A stretch of DNA of 64,000 nucleotides, from NCBI GenBank assembly GCA_965229005.1, contig CBDDIP010000002.1, forward strand, positions 1,364,001-1,428,000. The letters run 5' to 3'. The position numbers and the translations under genes were made by a program. Positions 7,272 through 17,500 of this stretch are shown piece by piece (the first letter of the stretch is position 1; each line of letters starts with the position of its first letter). Under the pieces are notes generated by a model that did not search any database, was not told the DNA's origin, and was given only the letters and a program-made list of their open reading frames with translations. The stretch comes from CBDDIP01 sp965229005 (GTDB lineage Bacteria > Actinomycetota > Acidimicrobiia > Acidimicrobiales > Ilumatobacteraceae).

Positions 7272-7711
7272 TGCGGATGGCGGCGACGCCAGGCGGGTCG
7301 GATCCCGTGGCGGTAGATGATCACGGACCAGCTGATGATCGCCACGACGGGCCAGACCACGTGCACCACGCGCTTCGGGCCGTCCGGGACCAGCCAGTCG
7401 TAGAGCGAGTCGATGGCGGTGATCGCGGTCGTCAGCAGTGCGAAGCCGGCGACCAGCAGCGCAGCGTTGCGGACGAACTCCTTGGGCGGGATCGTGGTGC
7501 CCTCGTAGCGGGTGGCCGACCAGTACCCGTATGCGACCCCGATCGCCATCGCTCCGAGCACGAGCGGAAATCCGATCCACTTCGGCAGCCCGAGCACGCC
7601 CCACAGCGCAGCTCCTGCGAGCGCAGCCAGGATCGGGAAGCCGAGCGCGCGCACCCACGCACCCACCCTCGTTCGAGAGCTCCGCCTCCCGCGGCCCGCG
7701 CCGACGTACAT
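7265..7711 (-). CDS. Small integral membrane protein of unknown function
   Basis: A 148-residue protein with a basic N-terminus (GRGRRSSRTRVG) and about four hydrophobic segments (roughly 22-40, 46-62, 84-101 and 118-133), ending in a basic tail (RPAWRRRHPHG). No catalytic motif is visible and I do not recognise the family. It is divergent from the ATP-grasp gene, with repeat R2 in the 95-bp interval between their starts. Confidence 0.65.
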   Translation of the reverse strand: MYVGAGRGRRSSRTRVGAWVRALGFPILAALAGAALWGVLGLPKWIGFPLVLGAMAIGVAYGYWSATRYEGTTIPPKEFVRNAALLVAGFALLTTAITAIDSLYDWLVPDGPKRVVHVVWPVVAIISWSVIIYRHGIRPAWRRRHPHG

Positions 7712-7722
7712 GCGACAAGGCT

Positions 7723-7782
7723 ACGGACCTTCCTGTCGAGGAATTGCAACGTCCCACGTGAAGAACTCTCGTCAGGAACCGG
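7723..7782. repeat. Variable-arm palindrome, copy R2 (60 bp, identical to R3)
   Basis: All 60 bp are identical to 8555-8614. The unit is an imperfect palindrome: TTCCTG-T-CGAG pairs with CTCG-T-CAGGAA across a 27-nt core that includes GAATTGCAACGTCCCACG. It sits between two divergent gene starts. Together with R3 it brackets the ATP-grasp gene as an 832-bp repeat-plus-gene unit. Confidence 0.85.
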
Positions 7783-7806
7783 CTTGGCTGTGGCTACCGT
7801 CGCCGC

Positions 7807-8553
7807 GTGATCGCTCACGTTCAGTACCGCCGGGGTCTGCCAGCAACGGAGGGGTGCTACAGCGCGTGGCGAGGACTGGTAGATCGCGGCTGGGAGATCC
7901 GACCGTTCGAGTCGTTCGAGGAGATCGACGTCGACGTGGACCAACCGGTGATCGGAGGTGTTCCGAACGTGCTCGGAGCGCTGACGGCACTCGGCGTCCA
8001 GCCGCCGGACATCGACTACCCGCCAGCTCTGCGGCCGTTCCTGCTCGACCCACGGTTCGAGGTCAGCACCATGGCGGCTGCTCGCACCGCTCGCCATCGA
8101 TGGCCCGTGTTCGTCAAGCCGGTCACCGGGCGAAAGGAGTTCACCGGCTTCGTCCTCCGTCGTGCCGACGATCTGCTGGCTGTCGCGCACGTCGACGATG
8201 AGCTGCCGGTCTTCCTCGGAGCCGCCGTCGACCTGCGTGGTCGAGTCGAGTGGCGTGCCTTCGTCATCGACGGAGAGGTGCGCGACGTCCGGCCGTACGC
8301 CGGCATGCCGGACGGCAGCGCGCCGGCGGCGACGTTCGTCCGCTTGTTGATCAATCAGTGGAGCTCGGTGCCGGCCGGGTGCGCGATCGACGTCGTCGAT
8401 CTCGGCGACGCACGCAACCCGGACTGGCGCCTGGTCGAGTGCAACGACGGTTACTCGCTCGGCTCGTACGGGCTGTCCCGCAACGTCTACGCCGAGCTGC
8501 TCGTCAAGCGATGGGCGCAGCTCACCGGCGTCGGTTCGCTCTGGGTCGCCTGA
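7807..8553 (+). CDS. ATP-grasp domain-containing protein
   Basis: A 248-residue protein resembling the small ATP-grasp proteins of the R2K/DUF4343 type found in phages and bacteria. The C-terminal half carries the recognisable parts: WPVFVKPVTGRKEFTGFVL (ATP-binding lysine strand), VEWRAFVIDGEVRDVRPYAG, and DWRLVECNDGYSLGSYGL with the Glu/Asn metal ligands. Such enzymes ligate a carboxylate to an amine at the expense of ATP; partner and substrate are unknown. The start is GTG at 7807. The gene is bracketed by two identical 60-bp palindromic repeats, the second beginning only 2 bp after its stop, so it could be lost or gained by recombination between them. Confidence 0.7.
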   Translation: MIAHVQYRRGLPATEGCYSAWRGLVDRGWEIRPFESFEEIDVDVDQPVIGGVPNVLGALTALGVQPPDIDYPPALRPFLLDPRFEVSTMAAARTARHRWPVFVKPVTGRKEFTGFVLRRADDLLAVAHVDDELPVFLGAAVDLRGRVEWRAFVIDGEVRDVRPYAGMPDGSAPAATFVRLLINQWSSVPAGCAIDVVDLGDARNPDWRLVECNDGYSLGSYGLSRNVYAELLVKRWAQLTGVGSLWVA

Positions 8554-8554
8554 C

Positions 8555-8614
8555 ACGGACCTTCCTGTCGAGGAATTGCAACGTCCCACGTGAAGAACTC
8601 TCGTCAGGAACCGG
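8555..8614. repeat. Variable-arm palindrome, copy R3 (60 bp, identical to R2)
   Basis: Identical over 60 bp to 7723-7782. Here it lies between the convergent ends of the ATP-grasp gene and the pentapeptide-repeat gene, the position expected of a bidirectional terminator. Flanking bases on both sides differ from R2. Confidence 0.85.
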
Positions 8615-8625
8615 TGGTGCCGGGC

Positions 8626-9285
8626 TCAGTCGTGGTCGCTGGTGCCGTGGTCGATGGTGATGGCGTGGTTGGCGATGAGGGCGAGGCCGACGGCCAGGAC
8701 CTGCAGCGGGTCGATGATCACCCCGCGCAGGCCGTCGACACCGGTCACGCCGTCGAGCGTCGAACCGTGCAGCGCCGACCCGACGAGGTCGGCGTGGGAC
8801 AGCTCCGCGCCGGTGAGATCGCAGTGCTGCATCTTGGTAGCGGGCAACCTGGCGTCGGCGAGGGTGGCTCTCTGCAGGTTGCACCCGTCGAACGTCACTC
8901 GCTCGCCGACCAGCTGGCGCAGGTTGGCATCGTCGAGCCGGCAGTCGAACAGCTGGACGTCACGCCACTTCGCCGCCCCGAACTGCACGCCGGACAGGCG
9001 GCAGCCGTGCAACGTCACGCGGGTCAGCACGGCCTCCTGCAGGATCGTGCCGGACAGGTCGCAGTCGCGCAGCTCGACGTCGATCAGGCGGGCCCGATCC
9101 ATCGACGCCCCCGTCAGACGGCACCCCGTCAGCCTGCTCGCCTGGATGTTCACGCCGTCGAGCTCCTCACCGCTGAGATCGGCGCGCACCACCACCTCGT
9201 CCCACTCGAGCGCGTCGAGCAGCTCGTCCCGATCCGGCTCCCGCAGCTCGGCCATCAGACGCGGCGGCGCGGGATGCTTGGACAT
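8626..9285 (-). CDS. Pentapeptide repeat protein
   Basis: A 219-residue protein made almost wholly of A(D/N)LxX-type pentapeptides (for example ADLSGEELDGVNIQASRLTGCRLTGA), which fold as a right-handed quadrilateral beta-helix. Start at 9285 (MSKHPAPPRL) is preferred over 9375 because the extra 30 residues precede a natural Met and overlap the divergent TetR promoter region. The last 30 residues (PLQVLAVGLALIANHAITID) are hydrophobic and may form a cap or membrane contact. Pentapeptide proteins include gyrase protectors such as MfpA; whether this one is DNA-mimetic cannot be told. Confidence 0.85.
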   Translation of the reverse strand: MSKHPAPPRLMAELREPDRDELLDALEWDEVVVRADLSGEELDGVNIQASRLTGCRLTGASMDRARLIDVELRDCDLSGTILQEAVLTRVTLHGCRLSGVQFGAAKWRDVQLFDCRLDDANLRQLVGERVTFDGCNLQRATLADARLPATKMQHCDLTGAELSHADLVGSALHGSTLDGVTGVDGLRGVIIDPLQVLAVGLALIANHAITIDHGTSDHD

Positions 9286-9356
9286 GCAAGGACCGTACGC
9301 GATCCCCACTAGGTTGCGGGCACGGCTGGGGGGCCAAGTGGAGAGGGGGAACGCCG

Positions 9357-9938
9357 GTGAGCGAGACCAGTGCACGTGGTCCGGAAGCAGTGCGGAGCGC
9401 GCTGATCGAGGCTGCCAAGTCGTTCCTCCCGGCGCGGGCCCCCAGCACCGTCAGCGGCCGCGAGCTGGCAGAACGCGCCGGCGTCAACTACGGGCTCGTC
9501 TACCACTACTTCGGCGGCAAGGACGCGGTGTTCCGTGAGGCGATGCTGTCGCTGCGCGACGACTTCCTGCAGGACATGGGCGAACCCGGTCGGCTGCCCC
9601 TGATCACCAACCAGCCGCACCCGTACATCCTCGCGATCGGCCGCTCGATGATGGACTACCCGATCGAGCTCGGTCCGTTCCGCGACTTCCCGATCGGCAA
9701 CTCGGTGGTGCAAGCGCTGGTCGATCGCCTCGGCGGCGATCACGACGAGGCAGAGGCGCGCATCGAGGCGAAGGCCCGGGCGGTCGCGCTGCTCTCGATG
9801 CAGCTCGGCTACGGCCTGTTCCGCACGCTGCTGCTCGACACCGTCGGCGTGCCCGACGACGAGCGTGCTGAGGTCGAGACGATCCTCACCCAGCTGCATC
9901 GCGAGCTGGCTGCCGCAGAGCAGCCCGCGCCGCGCTAG
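9357..9938 (+). CDS. TetR family transcriptional regulator
   Basis: A 193-residue regulator. The N-terminal helix-turn-helix is clear: AVRSALIEAAKSFLPARAPSTVSGRELAERAGVNYGLVYHYFGGKDAVFREAM (about 11-63). The remainder is the helical ligand-binding/dimer domain, variable in the family. The start is GTG at 9357 after GAGAGGGGG. It is divergent from the pentapeptide gene and converges on the HlyIII gene; targets are unknown, but the intergenic region 9286-9356 is the obvious autoregulatory site. Confidence 0.85.
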   Translation: MSETSARGPEAVRSALIEAAKSFLPARAPSTVSGRELAERAGVNYGLVYHYFGGKDAVFREAMLSLRDDFLQDMGEPGRLPLITNQPHPYILAIGRSMMDYPIELGPFRDFPIGNSVVQALVDRLGGDHDEAEARIEAKARAVALLSMQLGYGLFRTLLLDTVGVPDDERAEVETILTQLHRELAAAEQPAPR

Positions 9939-9942
9939 CGAT

Positions 9943-10638
9943 CTACAGCTTGGGGAGGACGACGAAGGCGATCGACGCGAGGTGGAGACCGGCGCCGACG
10001 ACGGTGCACGCGTGGAACACCTCGTGGAAGCCGAACACGGTCGGCCACGGGTTGGGGCGCTTCAGCGCGTAGACCACTGCGCCGCCGGTGTAGGCCAGGC
10101 CGCCACCGAGCACGAGTGAGAAGCCGAGGGCACCCATGCCGTGGAACAGCTGCGGCAGCGCCAGGAGCATCGCCCAACCGACCACGACGTAGACCGCGGT
10201 GAACAGCGCTCGCGGTGCCTCGAAGCGCATCCACTGCATGCCGACGCCGACCGTCGCGCCACCCCACACCGTGGCCAGCACCGCGGGACGGTGCCAGCCG
10301 TCGAGACAGATGACGGCGATCGGGGTGTACGCGCCGGCGATCGCCAGGAAGATCGTCGAGTGGTCGAGCCGGCGCATCACCGACAGCGCCCGAGGCGACC
10401 AACGGCCGCGGTGGTAGAGCGCCGAGACCCCGAACATCGACAGCGTGCCCGCCAGGTAGATGACGAGCAGCAGATGATCGCCGACGCTGCCGTCAGCGAC
10501 CGCGACCAGGATGACGCCGAGGACCAGCAGGATGCCGAACGCGATCACGTGCGACCAGCCCCGCAGCAGCGGCTTGGGCGGCAGCGGTGCGCTGAGCTGC
10601 GGCTCCGGATGCGGCGGCGCGGCGACGTCGGTGTTCAC
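9943..10638 (-). CDS. Hemolysin III (PAQR-like) family membrane protein
   Basis: A 231-residue, seven-helix membrane protein of the HlyIII/YqfA family, distantly related to adiponectin receptors. The conserved pieces are SALYHRGRWSP (His between helices 2 and 3), MRRLDHSTIFLAIAGAYTPIA (Asp-His), and the C-terminal FGFHEVFHACTVVGAGLH; these Asp and His residues form the family metal site. The start is GTG at 10638 (MNTDVAAPPHPEPQL); longer readings overlap the ABC gene. Bacterial members influence membrane homeostasis; haemolysis is not established for most. Confidence 0.85.
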   Translation of the reverse strand: MNTDVAAPPHPEPQLSAPLPPKPLLRGWSHVIAFGILLVLGVILVAVADGSVGDHLLLVIYLAGTLSMFGVSALYHRGRWSPRALSVMRRLDHSTIFLAIAGAYTPIAVICLDGWHRPAVLATVWGGATVGVGMQWMRFEAPRALFTAVYVVVGWAMLLALPQLFHGMGALGFSLVLGGGLAYTGGAVVYALKRPNPWPTVFGFHEVFHACTVVGAGLHLASIAFVVLPKL

Positions 10639-10683
10639 CGTCGTGACGGTACCGGGCCACCACGACTGCGCGAGAGTGGTCCC

Positions 10684-11567
<884 letters not shown>

Positions 11568-11571
<4 letters not shown>

Positions 11572-12293
11572 ACGGCTTCGCCTACACCCGTTACGAGCTG
11601 TTGCGCACGTTCCGCAACCGTCGGTTCATGGTCTTCTCGTTGATCTTCCCGCTGGTGATGTTCCTGCTGATCGCCGGCGGCAACAAGGACGAGCAGCTCG
11701 GCGGCGTGTCGCTGCCGCAGTACTTCATGGCCGGGATGATGTCGTGGGGGACGATGATGGCGATGATGTCCGCCGGCGCTCGGATCTCCGTCGAGCGCCA
11801 GGCCGGCTGGCACCGTCAGCTGCGGATCACCCCGTTGAGCACCGTCGCCTACCTGCGCGCCAAGGTGATCAGTGGCTACGCCATGGCCGCGCTGACCATC
11901 GTGGTCATCGCGGTCGCTGCCACGATGCTCGACGTCCGCCTGCCCGCCAGTCGATGGGTGCTGATGATCGGTGAGATGTTCGTCGGGCTGCTGCCGTTCG
12001 CCGCGCTCGGCATCATGTTCGGGCACCTGTTGCACCCCGACGCGCTCGGCCCGGCCATCGGCGGCGTGGCTGCGCTGCTCGGGTTGCTCGGCGGGGTGTG
12101 GAACCCGCTCGCGCAGCACGGCTTCATGCACCTCGTCGGCGTCTCGCTGCCGAGCTACTGGCTGGTCGAGGCGGGCAGGGCGGCGATCTCCGGCAGCTGG
12201 CCGGTGCGCGGCTGGCTGATCGTCGCCGCCTGGACCGCAGCGCTCGCCGTGCTCGCCACGTTGGCGTACCGGCGAGACACCGCTCGCGCCTGA
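11568..12293 (+). CDS. ABC-2 type transporter permease
   Basis: A 241-residue permease with six predicted membrane segments and the ABC-2 pattern: cytoplasmic N-terminus (YTRYELLRTFRNRRFMVFSLIFPLVMF), an SVERQAGWHRQLRITPLSTVAYLRAKVISG loop, and a C-terminal LAYRRDTARA. The GTG at 11568 overlaps the TGA of the ATPase gene (GTGA), giving a tight two-gene exporter operon. A GC-rich hairpin follows at 12302-12339. Confidence 0.88.
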
Positions 12294-12301
12294 GGTTGCT
12301 T

Positions 12302-12339
12302 GCCGCCGCACGAGGACGCCGTTGGCCTCATGCGGCGGC
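12302..12339. terminator. Hairpin between convergent genes
   Basis: GCCGCCGCA (12302-12310) pairs perfectly with TGCGGCGGC (12331-12339) across a 20-nt loop, 9 bp after the permease stop and before the convergent gene ending at 12368. No T-run; probably a bidirectional terminator. Confidence 0.5.
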
Positions 12340-12349
12340 GAGAGCACCC

Positions 12350-12377
12350 GTGATCAGTGGACGGTGATCAGTGGACG
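12350..12377. repeat. Exact 14-bp tandem duplication over a stop codon
   Basis: GTGATCAGTGGACG occurs twice in direct contact (12350-12363 and 12364-12377). The right copy contains the last two codons and stop (12368-12370) of the minus-strand gene; the left copy would encode the same VH-stop ending. It looks like a recent slippage event. Confidence 0.8.
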
Positions 12378-13213
12378 GCGACGACCGTGCCCTGGGCATC
12401 TGCCTCGATGTAGGCGCTCCCACGCGGCCCGCTGACGTACACGTTGATGGTCAGCGGGTCGCCGTCGCGGAACACCGAGCGGTTGATGATGACGTGGCTG
12501 ACCTTGCCCTCCTCCACACCGGCCAGCGCCGGTGCCTGCGCGGCGAGGTCGGCGATGGCGTCCCAGTTCACATCGGCCTCGGAGAACACGGTGGGAGGCT
12601 CGAGCCCGGAGAAGCTCGGCTGCGGCGTGCCGCCGTCGATCTTCCCGGAACGCCAACCGAAGCGGTCGATGTGGCTCGGCTGGTCCGGGTCCTGGATGGT
12701 GGCGAAGGCGTAGTCGGGGTAGACGACGATCTCCGTGAACTGCGTCGGGTCGCCGGCGAGGCCGTCCTCGAACGTCGTCGCCAACGCGCCCGCGGCGGTC
12801 GGGTCGAAGAGGCTCGTCACGTCGTTGCCGAGGCCGAGCGCGTCTCGGTCCTTGCCGGACAGGTCCGGGTTGGACAGGTCGTTGGCCTCGTTGACGGCGT
12901 CATTGGCCTTGAACACGGCCCACACCCCGACGCCGATGCCGATCGCGGGCCCGATGAGGATGAACAGCCAGAAGAAGAACATGCCGGCGCCGCGGCGCTT
13001 CTTCTTGCGCGGTACCGGAGCGAACGGTGTGCCGAAGGGCTGGCCGCCGAACCCCGGCTGGGGAACGCCGAAGCCGGGTTGCTGGCCGAAGCCGGGCGTG
13101 GGCGGAGCCGTCGTCTGGCCGCCGAGGTACTGCGCCGGCGTCGGCGGCGCCACGTCGAGCGGTGTGCCCGGGATGGGGGTGGAGCGCGGTGCCCCGTTCT
13201 GCGGAAACGTCAT
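12368..13213 (-). CDS. Membrane-anchored protein with Pro/Gly-rich cytoplasmic N-terminus
   Basis: About 281 residues. The N-terminus is low-complexity (GFGQQPGFGVPQPGFGGQPFG in shorter units), then a basic stop (PRKKKRRG), one membrane helix (MFFFWLFILIGPAIGIGVGVWAVF, about 78-101) and an extracellular domain of roughly 170 residues containing ALATTFEDGLAGDPTQFTEIVVYPDYAFATIQDP. This layout, a Pro/Gly/Gln-rich leader with a single helix, recurs in actinobacterial surface proteins of unknown role. Start at 13213 (MTFPQNGAPRS) is chosen over 13237; neither has a strong ribosome-binding site. The domain is not one I recognise. Confidence 0.7.
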   Translation of the reverse strand: MTFPQNGAPRSTPIPGTPLDVAPPTPAQYLGGQTTAPPTPGFGQQPGFGVPQPGFGGQPFGTPFAPVPRKKKRRGAGMFFFWLFILIGPAIGIGVGVWAVFKANDAVNEANDLSNPDLSGKDRDALGLGNDVTSLFDPTAAGALATTFEDGLAGDPTQFTEIVVYPDYAFATIQDPDQPSHIDRFGWRSGKIDGGTPQPSFSGLEPPTVFSEADVNWDAIADLAAQAPALAGVEEGKVSHVIINRSVFRDGDPLTINVYVSGPRGSAYIEADAQGTVVAVH

Positions 13214-13339
13214 GGTCGCAGTGTGCAGCACGGCCACCTGCGAGCGAATGAGTAGCGGCTACTCAATCACGCCACGCGTTCGTTCCGATTCGGCACAGGT
13301 GTGCGGCCCACGAGCCCCGGCGTGATGAGATGTGCACTC

Positions 13340-13702
13340 ATGCGCCAGATCAACGTGCTCGGAGACGAGCTGCAACCGTGCTCGTACGACCCCCTCACCG
13401 GCTACTACCGCACGGGCTGCTGTGAGAACCGTGGCGACGATCCCGGGCTGCACGTCGTCTGCGTGGTGTTGACGGACGAATTCTTGACGTTCTCGAAGAG
13501 CGTCGGCAACGACCTGTCGACCCCGATGCCGCAGTACGGCTTCGCCGGGTTGAAGGAGGGCGACCAGTGGTGCCTGTGCGCGGCTCGCTGGCAGGAGGCG
13601 TTCGAAGCCGGCGCCGCGCCGCAGGTTCGCTTGGAGTCGACCCACGTCTCCGCACTGGAGTACTCCAGCCTCGCCGACCTCCGCGCCCACGCCGCCGCCT
13701 GA
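13340..13702 (+). CDS. DUF2237 family protein
   Basis: A 120-residue protein matching DUF2237 throughout: INVLGDELQPCSYDPLTGYYRTGCC, HVVCVVLTDEFLTFSKSVGNDLSTPMP and GDQWCLCAARWQEAFEAG. Conserved Cys residues at the CC pair and CLC suggest metal or redox chemistry, but the function is unknown. Start at 13340 gives the family N-terminus; the upstream Met at 13301 adds 13 residues not seen in the family. Confidence 0.88.
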   Translation: MRQINVLGDELQPCSYDPLTGYYRTGCCENRGDDPGLHVVCVVLTDEFLTFSKSVGNDLSTPMPQYGFAGLKEGDQWCLCAARWQEAFEAGAAPQVRLESTHVSALEYSSLADLRAHAAA

Positions 13703-13723
13703 CCGCGCACGCTGCGGTGCCGA

Positions 13724-14449
13724 TCAGTTGACGGAGACGCCGAGGAGCGAACCGACCAGGTACGTGGCGCCGCAGGCGACGAGCAGGATCAGCACCTGTC
13801 GGGTGGCCGACCACCAGATCTTCGATTCGGCGAAGCGCCCGACCAGCGTGCCCACGATCGCGGCAGCGACGACGCCGATGAGCACCGAGCTGACCTTCGC
13901 CGATGTGCCGTGCCCGGCGAACCACGGGATCACCGGCAGCATCGCCCCGACGATGAAGCAGATCAGCGACAACCCAGCCGCCTGCCACGGCGATCCGAGA
14001 TCGTCGGGGTTCACCCCGAGCTCCTCGCGGGTGTGCACGCCAAGGGCCAGCTCCGGCTCGCGCATCACGTCGGTGGCCGCTGCGCGCGCCCGCTCCGGCG
14101 TCATGCCGTGACCCTCGTAGATCGCGGCGAGCTCTTCGGTCTCCGCAGCGGGGTTGACGCGCAGCTCGCGCCGCTCAACCTCCACCTCGCGACGCACGAG
14201 CTCGTTCTGTGCCGAGATGCTGATCCACTCGCCGGCGGCCATGCTCGCCGCGCCCGCGATCGCCCCGGCCAGACCGGCCAGGCGCACCACGGATGCGTCG
14301 ACGCCGGAGCCGGCGAAGCCGATGACCAGCGAGACGTTGCTGACGAGCCCGTCGCTGACGCCGAACACCGCAGCGCGGGCGAGGCCGCCGGCGACGGCGC
14401 GGTGGCCGGCGTGTCGTTCCGGCCGACGCATCACCGGGTGCCTGCTCAT
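13724..14449 (-). CDS. VIT1/CCC1 family transporter
   Basis: A 241-residue membrane protein of the vacuolar iron transporter family, which exports Fe(II)/Mn(II) from the cytoplasm. Signature helix 1, FGVSDGLVSNVSLVIGFAGSG, is followed by GAIAGAASMAAGEWISISAQNELVRREVE; the amphipathic cytoplasmic metal-binding helices carry ERRELRVNPAAETEELAAIYEGHGM with Glu-rich ligands. Three more helices end the protein. Start at 14449 (MSRHPVMRRPERH) is preferred to the ATG at 14515, which would put 22 Arg/Ser-rich residues in front. It is divergent from the glutamate dehydrogenase gene. Confidence 0.85.
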   Translation of the reverse strand: MSRHPVMRRPERHAGHRAVAGGLARAAVFGVSDGLVSNVSLVIGFAGSGVDASVVRLAGLAGAIAGAASMAAGEWISISAQNELVRREVEVERRELRVNPAAETEELAAIYEGHGMTPERARAAATDVMREPELALGVHTREELGVNPDDLGSPWQAAGLSLICFIVGAMLPVIPWFAGHGTSAKVSSVLIGVVAAAIVGTLVGRFAESKIWWSATRQVLILLVACGATYLVGSLLGVSVN

Positions 14450-14579
14450 GCCATCGAAGGTAGTGACCGCCCAGCGTGAACGCGACCTTGATCTTTCCTG
14501 GTCGGCGCCCTTCACAGCACACTTGCAGCGGGCTGCAGCTCTGCAATGCTGAGCGAGCCGAAGCGAGGGGAGCGGGTCG

Positions 14580-17500
14580 ATGAGCTCGAGGGGAACAGCA
14601 GGCGAAGTGACGGACGCGTGGTTGGGTGACGTCAGCGATCACCTGGGGGCACGGGCAACCCTGGCGGCGCGGCTGCAGCCGTTCATCCCGGCCGGGTACG
14701 ACGAGCTGAACGAGCCGAGCGTCGCCGCGATCGATCTCGCCGCGGTCGGCGATCTGGCCGACGGCGCCGACGACCTCGACACGAGGTTGGTCGAGCGCGG
14801 CGACGGTGCGCTGCGGTTCCGCGTGTACCGCAAGGGTGCGTCGATCCCGCTCGCCGACATGCTGCCGCTGCTCGACCAGCTCGGCTTCCGCGCGCTCGAC
14901 GAGCGCGCCTTCGGCTTCGATCTGCCGGGGGCCAACGGCGCTGGCGGTTCGACGATCTGGCTGCACGACGTCGGCGTCGCCGCTCCCGACGGCGTGCCGC
15001 TCGGCGAGTCGGCTCGCGCCGAGGTGCAGCGCGCCTTCACCGCCGAGTTCCGCGGCGAGGTGGAGGTCGATGGGCTCAACCGCCTCGTGCTGCTGGCCGC
15101 GCTCACCGCCCGCCAGGTGGAGGTCCTGCGCGCCTACTCGCGCTACCTGCGCCAGATCGGCTTCCCGTTCAGCCAGCAGTACATCGAGACGACGCTGTGC
15201 CGGCACGGAGCCATCGCCCGGCTGCTGGTGAACCTGTTCGAGGCCCGCTTCGATCCGCTGAACCTCGCCGACGAGTCGGGCCTCGCCGCCCTGCACGAGT
15301 CGTTGGCGACGGCACTCGACGCGGTGCCCAGCCTGGACGACGACCGCACCTTGCGGGCGATCGTTGCCCTCATGGACGCGACGGTGCGCACGAACGCCTT
15401 CCGGCCCGGTGACGGTGCCACGTTCCGCGACGTGCTCGCCTTCAAGTTCGACACGACGAAGGTGCCCGACCTGCCGCTGCCGCGGCCGATGTTCGAGATC
15501 TGGATCTGCTCGCCACGCGTCGAGGGCGTGCACCTGCGCAACGGTCGCATCGCTCGCGGTGGCATCCGCTGGAGCGACCGGCGTGAGGACTTCCGCACGG
15601 AGGTGCTCGGTCTGGTGAAGGCGCAGATCGTCAAGAACGCGGTCATCGTGCCGACGGGGGCGAAGGGCGGCTTCGTCGTCAAGCGCCCGCCGGCGGCGGC
15701 CGACGACTTCCGTGCCGAGGGCGTTGCCTGCTACCGCCAGTTCATCGCCGGCCTGCTCGACCTCACCGACAACATCGTCGACGGAGCGATCGTGCCGCCG
15801 CCGAGCACCGTGCGCTACGACGTCGACGACCCGTACCTCGTCGTCGCGGCCGACAAGGGCACTGCCACGTTCAGCGACATCGCCAACGGCATCTCGGCCG
15901 ACTACGGCTTCTGGCTCGGTGATGCGTTCGCGTCCGGCGGCAGCGCCGGCTACGACCACAAGGCGATGGGCATCACCGCCCGCGGCGCGTGGGAGAGCGT
16001 GCGCCGCCACGCCGCGGCGATCGGCAAGGACGTCGACCGCGACGAGCTCACCGTCGTCGGCGTCGGCGACATGTCCGGCGACGTGTTCGGCAACGGGCTG
16101 CTGCGCTCGCCGCACGCCAAGCTGCTCGCTGCCTTCGACCACCGCCACGTGTTCATCGATCCGAACCCGGATCCCGCTGCCTCGTTCGCCGAGCGGCAGC
16201 GGATGTTCCTGCTGCCGCGCAGCAGCTGGGCCGACTACGACGTGTCGCTGATCAGCGAAGGCGGCGGCGTCTACCCGCGCACGTTGAAGACGATCGAGCT
16301 GACCCCGCAGGCTCGTGCTGCGCTCGGCTTCGAGCGGGAGAGCTGCACGCCGAACGAGCTGCTCTCCGCCATCCTCAAGGCGCCGGTCGATCTGTTGTGG
16401 AACGGCGGCATCGGCACGTACGTGAAGGCATCGACCGAGACGCACGCCGACGTCGGCGACCGTGCCAACGACTCGTTGCGCGTCAACGGCAACGAGCTGC
16501 GCTGCCGGATCGTGGGGGAGGGCGGCAACCTCGGCCTCACCCAGCGCGGCCGCGTCGAGTACGCACTCGCCGGCGGTCTGATCAACACCGACGCCATCGA
16601 CAACTCGGCGGGCGTGGACTGCAGCGACCACGAGGTGAACATCAAGATCCTCCTCGCCGACACGCCGCTCGACATCACGGCGCGCGACGCGCTGCTCGTG
16701 GAGATGACCGACGAGGTCGGTGAGCTCGTCCTCGATGACAACCGTGCGCAGACCCTGGCGCTGGCGATCGCCCGTCGCCAGGCACTGTCGATGGTCAACG
16801 TGCACGCCCGCTACCTGAACGTGCTCGAAGCGGAAGGATGGCTCAACCGCGGGCTCGAGTTCCTGCCCACCGACAAGCAGCTCGCCGAGCGGCAGGCGTC
16901 GGGGATGGGCCTCACCACCCCCGAGTTCGCCGTGCTGCTGGCGTACACGAAGAGCGCCAACGTGGCCGAGCTCGTGCGCAGCGACCTGCCCGACGATCCG
17001 TACCTCGAGCCGGAGCTGGTGCGCTACTTCCCCAGGGTGCTGCAGGAGCGCTACCCGGCGACGATCGGCAAGCACCGGCTGCGCCGCGAGATCATCGCGA
17101 CGCAGATCGCCAACCAGATGGTCAACCTGTCGGGCATCTCGTTCGACAACCGGATGAGCGAGGACACCGGTGCCGGCGTCGTCGACGTCATGCGTGCCTG
17201 GCTCGCGGCGCGCGACATCTTCGGCTACGCAGGCTGGTGGGAGGCGATCGAGGGCCTTCCGGACATCAAGATGGACACGAAGCACGAGCTGCTGATGGAG
17301 CTGCGCCGGATGGTCGAGCGCGGCGCACTGTGGCTGCTGCGTCACCGCCGTCCGCCGATCGACATCGGTGCTGCCGTGGACACGTTCCGTCCCGGCATCG
17401 AGCAGCTGGCGACCACGCTCGATCAGCACCTGCGCGGTCGCTTCCGCGCGCAGCTGTACGCGGGCGAGGCGGCACGCCTCGCGGCCGGCGTGCCCGAGCT

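Noticed and set aside
7723..8614. Integron attC sites around the ATP-grasp gene
   Set aside because: The repeats lack the GTTRRRY / RYYYAAC core sites and there is no integron integrase in the window.
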